Origin: a virus
Strand: one strand, 5' to 3'
DNA length: 20,574 bases
IMG/VR virus record: IMGVR_UViG_3300038309_000047
Coordinates: 1 to 20,574 of that record
Part shown: positions 14,621-19,671 of the stretch, piece by piece
Position numbering within the stretch: position 1 is the first letter of the stretch
Layout: each line of letters starts with the position of its first letter
Position numbers and translations under genes: made by a program
The notes under the pieces: model-generated
What the model saw: only the letters and a program-made list of their open reading frames with translations
Told to the model about the DNA's origin: nothing
The model's database searches: none

Positions 14621-15147
14621 TTCCCGATCGCAGCTTTCATTTGTGTGAATGCGCTGACACCTTTCCCAATCTGGCGCAGTCCTGCATATGCAAATGGCAA
14701 TGTGAGCAGAGCGCCGAGAATTACAGGGTCAGGACTTTGCGATTGCAGCGCATAGTAGATAGCAGCAAATAGACTTAGCCAGCTCTGACCTGGCCGGGTG
14801 TAGCGAACAAATGGATATTCCGAGTTATCGCCGTTTCGGATTGTGAGCTGGGTTTGTTCTTGCTCTTTCTGGGCATCCTGGAGCTGTAGATTTGTCATGG
14901 CCTCCAGGTGCTTGCGGATGCTGTCCTTCTCATCATCTGCCAGTTTTTGCAGCGCGATGATGGTTTGCGGATCTTGCTGCAATGCAGAGAGGGCTTTTTG
15001 TGGGTCGTTAGTGCCTGTGGCTGAGCTGATCATTGATATTCCAGCTGCTACAGCGCCAGGTACATTGCCTGTGGCTAGCGATCCAATCAACGCGGCGCCT
15101 TTGCCAGCGTTCTGTTCCAGCCATTTGCCGACATCGGACCAATTCAT
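14617..15147 (-). CDS. Holin-like protein, 3-TM GTA-holin type (176 aa)
   Basis: The product has 176 residues. It begins MNWSDVGKWLEQNAGKGAAL, with an Ala/Gly-rich hydrophobic stretch (about 18-42, LIGSLATGNVPGAVAAGISM). A long polar helical region follows (DPQTIIALQKLADDEKDSIR...). Then comes the family-like segment FVRYTRPGQSWLSLFAAIYY (about 113-132) and a last hydrophobic helix (VILGALLTLPFAYAGL). The order 'helix - charged helix - R-Y-x-R-P - two TM helices' matches the 'holin of 3TMs' family of gene transfer agents and phages. Holins permeabilise the inner membrane and time lysis. It follows the other holin-like gene with an ATGA overlap, so the two may act together or as holin and antiholin. 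Confidence 0.75.
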   Translation of the reverse strand: MNWSDVGKWLEQNAGKGAALIGSLATGNVPGAVAAGISMISSATGTNDPQKALSALQQDPQTIIALQKLADDEKDSIRKHLEAMTNLQLQDAQKEQEQTQLTIRNGDNSEYPFVRYTRPGQSWLSLFAAIYYALQSQSPDPVILGALLTLPFAYAGLRQIGKGVSAFTQMKAAIGK

Positions 15148-15488
15148 TCGTCACCTATTTTTCGATCAATCCATCGATTGATTAGTTTGAAAATGTTCCG
15201 CGTCCCAAGATGTCCGGCAACTGCAGCGGCAGCACACATGCTATAGAGATCAGCGGTAAATGCATGCATTCCCATCCCGATAACAACACCCACAAACGCA
15301 CTCGATGAAACCTCTATCGCACCCTCGCCTATTTTCATAGCCGCATGTCTCGCATGCTGATTGTCAACGTATCTCATGAGTCCACCCCAGGCACCGGCAA
15401 TTAATAATCCGATCAGGGTAGCAAACTGGTCGCGACGTTGTAGTAACCATTGCACAATTTGATTGTAAATGCTTGGATCGTCGTGCAA
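15144..15488 (-). CDS. Phage holin, LydA/superfamily III-like (114 aa), TTG start
   Basis: The product has 114 residues with three hydrophobic segments: about 22-40 (FATLIGLLIAGAWGGLMRYV), 57-76 (AIEVSSSAFVGVVIGMGMHA) and 79-97 (TADLYSMCAAAAVAGHLGT). The C-terminus is charged (FKLINRWIDRKIGDE). GAWGGLMRYV and AAAAVAGHLGTRNI resemble the LydA-type holin family. The start is TTG (15486-15488), with GAGG 7 nt upstream; the nearby ATG at 15491-15493 is out of frame and too close to the GAGG. A weak start codon fits the low, timed expression of a holin. It lies between the endolysin/DUF6527 genes and the second holin-like gene. Confidence 0.78.
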   Translation of the reverse strand: MHDDPSIYNQIVQWLLQRRDQFATLIGLLIAGAWGGLMRYVDNQHARHAAMKIGEGAIEVSSSAFVGVVIGMGMHAFTADLYSMCAAAAVAGHLGTRNIFKLINRWIDRKIGDE

Positions 15489-15603
15489 AACATGACCTCA
15501 GTTCTCTGTATTATGTTTGATCATTTTATGGGTTTTGTCACATTTCGCCATGTTTTTGGATATCATCCCGGGGATTTTCGATACTTCGTGGCGATTTACG
15601 CCA

Positions 15604-15981
15604 TTACAAATCTTGTATATCAGGCAAATCTACAGTTTTGCCGGCCAGATGGTGAGTGCAATCGCTCAGGAACTGGATTTTTCCGTCACGAATGAAGCTA
15701 TGGCAAATTCCACACTTAAAGGAAACTTCTTTTTCTGGATGTTCTTCATGGTATTTGCACCAGCATCCATCTCCATATTTTTTTCCGTCAATGTAATGGC
15801 CAGTGCGAACTAGAACTGATGGGCTGAATGTCGGATCATCCACATTTCCGTTAAATGTCCAGTTTGCTTTTGACTCAGGATTGTTGACATTGACAGAATG
15901 AGAATGTTCGCATCCAGGGCATTGAAAACGATATCCAATTATGATGCCTGTATCGTGTTTAAAAAGAGGCCTTACTTTCAT
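15604..15981 (-). CDS. DUF6527 family protein in the lysis cassette (125 aa)
   Basis: The product has 125 residues. FQCPGCEHSHSV (about 19-30), ANWTFNGNVDDPTFSPSVLV (about 39-58) and CGICHSFIRDGKIQFLSDCT followed by HHLAGKTVDLPD (about 90-122) match the DUF6527 signature of phages and prophages. CPGC and the later Cys/His pairs suggest bound zinc. The function is unknown; members are frequently found among late or structural phage genes. It starts in an ATGA overlap with the endolysin stop, with a good GAGG 7 nt upstream, so the two are co-translated. Confidence 0.82.
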   Translation of the reverse strand: MKVRPLFKHDTGIIIGYRFQCPGCEHSHSVNVNNPESKANWTFNGNVDDPTFSPSVLVRTGHYIDGKKYGDGCWCKYHEEHPEKEVSFKCGICHSFIRDGKIQFLSDCTHHLAGKTVDLPDIQDL

Positions 15982-16469
15982 GACAAAACCTCATCTAGTC
16001 CGAGGTATTCGTGATTGACTCGCGACCAGGTTGCGACGTGTTCACCAGGCCGATTGTCGACGTGTAGCAAATTACCCGGGTGCGTATCTACGTATAGGCC
16101 GATTCCGGTGAATCCAACCACCCTGGCGGTTGCGTAGGCTTCCTGGCGCTCTTTCACCGTCTGCATGTATCTGTAGCCGCCTTTTCCATCGGGCACCTTG
16201 GGGAATACGTCAACTGCTCTCACAACGCCCCAGCGATCGATATTGTGCATACTGTGGCCGTCAGGACCGTTATGGCGTCCACGACTGCCATCAACTGGGG
16301 AAATCTCTACCGGATAGCCCCAGAGTTCGCGGAATCGATCGAGCTTTTTCAACAAGTCAGTGCTCATGTCAGGCCACCACTCGCCGAATTCATCAGGAGC
16401 GAAGTGATTCAGCATGAAGTTTTCAACGTCTTTGACTGCCTGAATTGCCTGATCTGATGCAGAACTCAT
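15978..16469 (-). CDS. Endolysin, peptidase M15-like (zinc D,D/L,D-peptidase type)
   Basis: I chose the ATG at 16467-16469 (MSSASDQAIQ), which has AGG 8-9 nt upstream; a longer frame to 16529 lacks a ribosome site. The 163-residue product has an N-terminal helical region, then the M15A-type zinc pattern: SMHNIDRWG (candidate H75), VRAVDVF (D87) and LLHVDNR (H136, with D138). This fold cuts peptide bonds of peptidoglycan stems. There is no signal peptide, so release depends on the holins downstream. It is the first gene of the leftward late operon, facing the divergent rightward cassette, and overlaps the DUF6527 gene by ATGA. Confidence 0.82.
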   Translation of the reverse strand: MSSASDQAIQAVKDVENFMLNHFAPDEFGEWWPDMSTDLLKKLDRFRELWGYPVEISPVDGSRGRHNGPDGHSMHNIDRWGVVRAVDVFPKVPDGKGGYRYMQTVKERQEAYATARVVGFTGIGLYVDTHPGNLLHVDNRPGEHVATWSRVNHEYLGLDEVLS

Positions 16470-16563
16470 TGTTTTACCTGAAGTTTTGTTGTTACAACCT
16501 GAATCACTTTGATTTTTAGGGACTATCATGTCGATAAACCCGACGAACGGTATCTGTTTTCTG

Positions 16564-16592
16564 TTGCGTTACTAGTAACGTTCCGCTATAGT
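16564..16592 (+). promoter_or_regulatory. Sigma70-like promoter of the rightward cassette
   Basis: TTGCGT (-35, 16564-16569) and TATAGT (-10, 16587-16592) are separated by exactly 17 nt. The predicted start is near 16599, about 45 nt before the first ATG. The spacer holds a perfect palindrome, which suggests repression. Confidence 0.65.
16567..16580. promoter_or_regulatory. Perfect 14-bp palindrome, probable operator
   Basis: CGTTACTAGTAACG reads the same on both strands. It overlaps the 3' end of the rightward -35 box and most of the spacer, and lies at the predicted start of a possible leftward promoter, so a bound dimer could shut both. The repressor is not identified in the window. Confidence 0.6.
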
Positions 16593-16612
16593 TAATTCAT
16601 GAGCTGAGGCAA
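16585..16612 (-). promoter_or_regulatory. Possible leftward (lysis/late) promoter overlapping the divergent one
   Basis: On the minus strand, TTGCCT (16607-16612) and TATAGC (16585-16590) are 16 nt apart. Its start would be near 16578, inside the palindrome, giving a leader of about 110 nt before the endolysin ATG. Both boxes are 4/6 matches, so this is weak. Confidence 0.3.
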
Positions 16613-16643
16613 TGATGCCAAGGTGAAAAAAAGGGGAAACATC

Positions 16644-16838
16644 ATGCAACCCAACCAAATACTGAACCAATTCACTGCGATAGTTGATGGCGTTAACACT
16701 GGGTTTAGCGGATGCGACTCTACTGAAAATTGTCCCAAGGCGCATTTCTGTCTTCGATCGGACCCTATCCTGACGGTACGCGAAAGGCGCAATCCTGAAA
16801 ACTGCCGCACTTTCATTGCAAAAGGCCAAAACGACTAA
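16644..16838 (+). CDS. Small cysteine-containing protein, first gene of rightward cassette (64 aa)
   Basis: I chose the ATG at 16644 because AGGGG ends 7 nt before it; an upstream in-frame GTG (16623) lacks a spaced ribosome site. The 64-residue product begins MQPNQILNQFTAIVDGVNTG and has four cysteines (GC at 30, NC at 37, FC at 43, NC at 54) with basic residues between (LTVRERRNPENCR). A small zinc-binding or disulfide domain is possible, but spacing matches no named motif I know. It lies about 45 nt after the predicted transcription start, and a hairpin follows its stop. Function unknown. Confidence 0.6.
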   Translation: MQPNQILNQFTAIVDGVNTGFSGCDSTENCPKAHFCLRSDPILTVRERRNPENCRTFIAKGQND

Positions 16839-16847
16839 CCAACAACC

Positions 16848-16866
16848 GCCCGGTTCGCCGGGCTTT
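16848..16866 (+). terminator. Possible weak terminator/attenuator after the first cassette gene
   Basis: GCCCGG-TTCG-CCGGGC makes a 6-bp, all-GC stem with a UUCG tetraloop, followed by only TTTA. The stable loop and short U-run suggest partial termination, which would make the first gene's message more abundant than those of the downstream genes. Confidence 0.5.
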
Positions 16867-16881
16867 ATCCGTGGAGGATTT

Positions 16882-17079
16882 ATGAAACTTTCCCAGCAAA
16901 TCGCCAAAATTCAGGCGCTTAAGTCATCTTTCCGCTTTCGGCTGGCCGCTATTTGTGCGCTCAGGCCGGTGTCTGTCAACGGCAAACGCCCGATTGTTGC
17001 GCTGACTCGCCGCAAAGCCCGATTTTCTGTTCCCGCGACTGACTCCGGGTATGGATTCGGAGACCGTTTCCATGGTTGA
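16882..17079 (+). CDS. Small basic hypothetical protein (65 aa)
   Basis: A strong GTGGAGGA ribosome site directly precedes the ATG at 16882-16884, which supports translation. The 65-residue product is basic: MKLSQQIAKIQALKSSFRFR, then LAAICALRPVSVNGKRPIVA and LTRRKARFSVPATDSG. It has a short amphipathic N-terminal helix and no obvious membrane segment. Its stop lies 8 nt inside the next gene, so it may serve to couple ribosomes onto it. I recognise no family; composition suggests nucleic-acid contact, but that is a guess. Confidence 0.5.
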   Translation: MKLSQQIAKIQALKSSFRFRLAAICALRPVSVNGKRPIVALTRRKARFSVPATDSGYGFGDRFHG

Positions 17080-17701
17080 TATGATAGCCGCTCTATTCGT
17101 CGAAACCGATGGCTGTTACTTCAATCTGCCCGATGTCGACCCGTGGGACATGCAGCGCGATGCTCGGCTGTACGATGGCCCTTATGCTGTTGTCGCCCAT
17201 CCGCCATGTCAGCGCTGGGGCCGGTTCTGGCACGGCTCTACTGCCAAGCCGCATCAGTTCAAAAAAGGCGATGATGGCGGTTGTTTTGCGTCAGCGCTTC
17301 AATCTGTGCGCACATGGGGCGGCGTCCTGGAGCATCCCAAGGACTCGCATGCCTGGGAATGGTTTGGGCTGTCTAAACCGCCCCACACTGGTGGATGGAT
17401 CAAAGCCGATAATTGCGGTGGCTGGACGTGTTGCGTCTACCAGGGCCATTATGGTCATTTTTCAGGCAAGCCGACATGGTTATATGCCAATGGCGTTGAA
17501 CTACCGGAATTGAGATGGGGTAAATGTGAACAGCGATTGCACCCCATTGCCCTGGAAAAACACGGCTACGAAAAAGCCCGACGTATCGGAATGATGGCGA
17601 TGGTCGGAGGTAAAGACAAAACCCGCATCCGCAATGCAACCCCTGTTGAATTTCGCGACGCGCTTTTAGACATCGCCAGAACTGTAAAGGTATCTATATG
17701 A
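17072..17701 (+). CDS. PPC-motif protein, possible minimal C5-methyltransferase-like fold (209 aa)
   Basis: I prefer the ATG at 17072, with GGAG 9 nt upstream; the ATGs at 17051 and 17081 are alternatives. The product (209 residues from this start) contains ALFVETDGCYF near the N-terminus, DVDPWD, AHPPCQRWGRFW, GGVLEHPKDSHAW, GGWTC, YQGHYGHFSGKPTWLYA and a C-terminal RNATPVEFRDALLDIA. HPPCQ resembles motif IV (PPCQ) of DNA cytosine-5 methyltransferases, VLEHP could stand for motif VI (EN), and the Q..YG....K..WLY segment resembles motif VIII. A true motif I (FxGxGG) is not seen, so activity is uncertain. Similar proteins occur in other phages, usually without a function. It ends in an ATGA overlap with the next gene. 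Confidence 0.65.
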   Translation: MVDMIAALFVETDGCYFNLPDVDPWDMQRDARLYDGPYAVVAHPPCQRWGRFWHGSTAKPHQFKKGDDGGCFASALQSVRTWGGVLEHPKDSHAWEWFGLSKPPHTGGWIKADNCGGWTCCVYQGHYGHFSGKPTWLYANGVELPELRWGKCEQRLHPIALEKHGYEKARRIGMMAMVGGKDKTRIRNATPVEFRDALLDIARTVKVSI

Positions 17702-17886
17702 AAAAGCCCGTAAATGACGAGATCAAGCGCAAGCAGGGAACTGCACGCCAGGCTAAGCGCAGGGCCAAAATGCGCGAGGATGGCTTTACCGAGGTTCTGG
17801 TAAAGGTTCCCAACACTGATGAGGCCAAGGCTGACATTGAGGCTGCTGCTGAGTATTTGCGCTCGATGAAAAAGTCAGTAGTTTAA
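17698..17886 (+). CDS. Small basic protein, possibly ribbon-helix-helix-like (62 aa)
   Basis: The ATG overlaps the upstream stop (ATGA). The 62-residue product has a very basic N-terminal helix (KRKQGTARQAKRRAKMREDG), one beta-strand-like segment (FTEVLVKVP), then an acidic/alanine helix (DEAKADIEAAAEYLRSMKKS). Basic arm, one strand and a helix loosely resemble ribbon-helix-helix DNA-binding proteins, so it could be the cassette's own regulator; this is speculative. Its stop codon overlaps the A-run that serves as the U-tract of the opposing leftward terminator. Confidence 0.6.
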   Translation: MKKPVNDEIKRKQGTARQAKRRAKMREDGFTEVLVKVPNTDEAKADIEAAAEYLRSMKKSVV

Positions 17887-17918
17887 AAAAACCCGGCGCT
17901 GCGGGGAGACAGGCCGGG
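17885..17918 (-). terminator. Intrinsic terminator of the leftward rfaH-like/gp49-like operon
   Basis: On the minus strand, CCCGGC (17913-17918) pairs with GCCGGG (17892-17897), followed at once by seven T's (17885-17891). It lies about 90 nt after the gp49-like stop and faces the converging rightward gene. In the rightward direction there is no U-run. Confidence 0.75.
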
Positions 17919-17925
17919 GCGAGAG

Positions 17926-17946
17926 AGGCCGGCTAGGGACCGGCTT
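17926..17946 (-). other. Second GC-rich hairpin next to the terminator
   Basis: A 7-bp stem (core GCCGG/CCGGC, with one G-T pair and one A-T pair) closes a 7-nt loop, just upstream of the leftward terminator. No T-run follows on either strand. It may pause polymerase or reinforce the end of the converging transcripts. Confidence 0.45.
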
Positions 17947-18008
17947 AGGTTGACAGGTTCACATCAAAAGCGAATGGCATAAGCCAATCCGTTATGATGC
18001 GAGGGAAA

Positions 18009-18347
18009 TTATGGAGAAATGCTCGGTTCGCAATTTGTGTTGTTTCCGATGTCATGTAATGCCTGTCGCAGCAAATAGCCCTCAAGCGCCCAAATTTTGT
18101 TTCTGGCATTGTCGCGGGCAATCTTACGGCCAAGCTCGGCATCGAAGTTTTCAGGGCTGGCACATGCGCTTTCGCCGATCACGGTATAATCATTCTGCAG
18201 GGTTAGGCAGCATACGGTGACGGTGGTTCCGGGGAAGATATGGTATTGCTCGGTTTTAATAGCATCATCGATTTTCTGAGGCGTCAGGCGCGGGGCGGTC
18301 AGGGATTTGTCTTGGATTTCTTGTTCAACTGCTGTTTCGTTTCTCAT
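18009..18347 (-). CDS. N4 gp49/Sf6 gp66 family protein (112 aa)
   Basis: The start is the ATG at 18345-18347, with GAGGAA about 8 nt upstream; a longer frame reaches 18437 but would overlap the rfaH-like gene and swallow the ops-like element. The 112-residue product contains RLTPQKIDDAIKTEQYHIFP (20-39) and QNDYTVIGESACASPENFDA followed by ELGRKIARDNARNKIWALEG YLL (51-93), the signature of the Phage_gp49_66 family (TGESACxxxxNFDxExGxxxA...iWxlEGYLL). The family is widespread in phages and its function is unknown. It is the last gene before the leftward terminator and the first after the ops-like site. Confidence 0.9.
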   Translation of the reverse strand: MRNETAVEQEIQDKSLTAPRLTPQKIDDAIKTEQYHIFPGTTVTVCCLTLQNDYTVIGESACASPENFDAELGRKIARDNARNKIWALEGYLLRQALHDIGNNTNCEPSISP

Positions 18348-18380
18348 ATCGTCTTCCTCTGTGGGTGATATGTTTTCAGA

Positions 18381-18392
18381 GACGCTACCGCC
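18381..18392 (-). promoter_or_regulatory. ops-like element (RfaH recognition sequence)
   Basis: The minus (coding) strand reads GGCGGTAGCGTC. The established E. coli ops core is GGCGGTAG and the extended element GGCGGTAGCGTG, so the core is perfect and the whole matches 11 of 12. It begins about 19 nt after the stop of the RfaH-like gene and lies 33 nt before the gp49-like ATG, in a 64-nt non-coding gap. RfaH reads ops on the non-template strand of a paused complex; this orientation is correct for leftward transcription. The one mismatch (last G to C) is at the position thought to follow the pause. Confidence 0.7.
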
Positions 18393-18411
18393 AATTCTTG
18401 GCCAATCCAGA

Positions 18412-18891
18412 CTAGCGGCAGATGAATTTGTTTTCAATTGTAATCAAAGACTTCTGATTTAGCAATTTTAGCATGATATGTGAGCGTTTCAAGCCATCTG
18501 GCTCTTTAAATATCGCCGTCAGCCCCTTGAGCGGGCCAGCTGTGATATGCACGACTTCCCCCGATTTGAACCCATCAGAATGCTCTGCATGCTCAAACGT
18601 TTTTTTAATGATTTCAATGGCTTGATTTGGTATAGAGGCGAGGATTCCGCCGAAACTGACCAAGCTTGTGACGCCGATCGTGTTGTTAATCGTGTAGGCT
18701 GATTGGGTTTCAGGATCGAAATTGACAAAAACATAACTGCGAAATGCTGGCTCTATCCTGGCCTCCAGCTTGCCCTTGCGCAATCGCTCCAGGTTGATCA
18801 GAGGCTTGTATGTTTCGAAGCCCTGGCGCTCCAGGTTGTCCTGTGCCAGATCTTCGTTACCATACTTCGTGCGGATCAAATACCAGGCCAT
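18412..18891 (-). CDS. RfaH-like transcription antiterminator (NusG family), 159 aa
   Basis: The product has 159 residues (E. coli RfaH: 162) and aligns by eye along its whole length. The NGN domain covers about 1-100: WYLIRTKYGN at 3-12, LERQGFETYKPLINLER at 20-36, EPAFRSYVFVNFDPE at 47-61, YTINNTIGVTSLVSFG at 66-81. The linker and KOW-type C-terminal domain (about 111-157) has GEVVHITAGPLKGLTAIF and KEPDGLKRSHIMLKLLN. From memory of RfaH, contact residues K10, R23, Q24, T68 and N70 correspond to K9, R22, Q23, T67 and N69, and the autoinhibitory pair E48-R138 to E47-R136. RfaH binds RNA polymerase at ops, suppresses pausing and termination and recruits ribosomes. GGAG lies 8 nt before the ATG, just after the upstream stop. 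Confidence 0.92.
   Translation of the reverse strand: MAWYLIRTKYGNEDLAQDNLERQGFETYKPLINLERLRKGKLEARIEPAFRSYVFVNFDPETQSAYTINNTIGVTSLVSFGGILASIPNQAIEIIKKTFEHAEHSDGFKSGEVVHITAGPLKGLTAIFKEPDGLKRSHIMLKLLNQKSLITIENKFICR
18437..18465 (-). promoter_or_regulatory. Candidate promoter inside the 3' end of the rfaH-like gene
   Basis: On the minus strand, TTGCTA (18460-18465) and TACAAT (18437-18442) are exactly 17 nt apart. Transcription would start near 18430, placing the ops-like element at about +38 to +50 in the leader. The region is AT-rich, so a chance match is possible. Confidence 0.4.
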
Positions 18892-18893
18892 GG

Positions 18894-19151
18894 TTATCTC
18901 CGAGTTGCGACAGAAAGCCTCTGCATATTCAATTCTAGCATATTACACCGTTCGTCTTTTCTCAAAGACTCCATGGCTCGTCGTTCTACCGTTTCAGGAA
19001 GTTCTCCGCTGCTCATCGCGATGAGTTTCGCATGCCGTTTTACTTCTTTCTCGACATCCTGCTTGGATAGATACGCAAACGTCACATCTAGCCATGAGTT
19101 GAGAAATTTGCGCGATTGTTTATCTATTCCGACGTAGTTTTCAAATTTCAT
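18894..19151 (-). CDS. Hypothetical helical protein between RusA-like and RfaH-like genes (85 aa)
   Basis: I chose the ATG at 19149-19151 (MKFENYVGIDKQ), 1 nt after the RusA-like stop; the longer frame to 19217 overlaps that gene and has no better signal. The ribosome site (GGTGAT) is weak, so translation may depend on coupling. The 85-residue product is charged and mostly helical (RKFLNSWLDVTFAYLSKQDV; EKEVKRHAKLIAMSSGELPE; ERRAMESLRKDERCN), without membrane or zinc motifs. It sits just before the RfaH-like gene in the 'nin'-like region. Family not recognised. Confidence 0.6.
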   Translation of the reverse strand: MKFENYVGIDKQSRKFLNSWLDVTFAYLSKQDVEKEVKRHAKLIAMSSGELPETVERRAMESLRKDERCNMLELNMQRLSVATRR

Positions 19152-19152
19152 A

Positions 19153-19671
19153 TCAATCACCAATCGGTACGTTTTCGTGAAGCTGCCCTGCCATGATTTT
19201 GTATTTCCCGTTTTCAATCAGCATCGAATTATCCGTTTTTCGCGCTTTCTCTAACTCCCGCGATGTGATGTTCAGCTGCTTTGATTTTACCCGCAGAACC
19301 ACGGCCATGAATGCGTCACGCCAGTTGAACAATTTTTCTTTGATGCTTGGCTTGTAATCCGACAATTCAAATTCGATAAATTCATCGCCTTTGTCGACGT
19401 TCTCTACTTCAATTATAGCTCGCTTTATTCTGTTGTCGTTGAATCCGTATTTTTTCTGCATGCAGTCAATAAACGGTTTGATTGCATTATCGAAATCCGA
19501 TCCCAAGCTGCTAAAGCCAAAGGTTAGTCTTATGCACATCAAGCCTTCCGGAACTTCTATTTTAGGCAACAATAGCAATACATCACGCTCGTATTTTTCA
19601 TACGCCGGCGTTTTGAATCGGCGTCCCTTCCATGCCTCATTGACGCTCAGCGGTTTTATATCAATCCTCAT
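19153..19671 (-). CDS. RusA-like Holliday junction resolvase with C-terminal extension
   Basis: The product has 172 residues; E. coli RusA has 120. The N-terminus has the family opening PLSVNEAWKGRRFKTPAYEK YER (7-29). The acidic active-site cluster is SDFDNAIKPFIDCMQKKYGF (58-77), giving D59, D61, K65 and D69, followed by NDNRI with D79, which matches RusA's D-x-D-N...K...D...DD pattern. RusA cuts Holliday junctions and in phages resolves branched DNA before packaging. Residues from about 105 on (SIKEKLFNWRDAFMAVVLRV...) are an extra charged helical region not typical of RusA. It starts in an ATGA overlap with the DUF1364 gene, another recombination-linked gene. Confidence 0.85.
   Translation of the reverse strand: MRIDIKPLSVNEAWKGRRFKTPAYEKYERDVLLLLPKIEVPEGLMCIRLTFGFSSLGSDFDNAIKPFIDCMQKKYGFNDNRIKRAIIEVENVDKGDEFIEFELSDYKPSIKEKLFNWRDAFMAVVLRVKSKQLNITSRELEKARKTDNSMLIENGKYKIMAGQLHENVPIGD

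Noticed and set aside
15489-15603. 22-codon frame in the gap between the DUF6527 and holin genes
   Set aside because: Too short, with no convincing ribosome site. The gap otherwise holds the ribosome site of the holin gene and nothing I can name.
16125-16136. GGCGGTTGCGTA on the plus strand, 10 of 12 to ops
   Set aside because: It breaks the 8-base ops core, lies inside the leftward endolysin gene and points the wrong way for the main transcripts.
16572-16907. 111-codon minus-strand frame opposite the first cassette gene
   Set aside because: It crosses the probable promoter, palindrome and hairpin, lacks a ribosome site and has no family features. The plus-strand gene here has a promoter and ribosome site.
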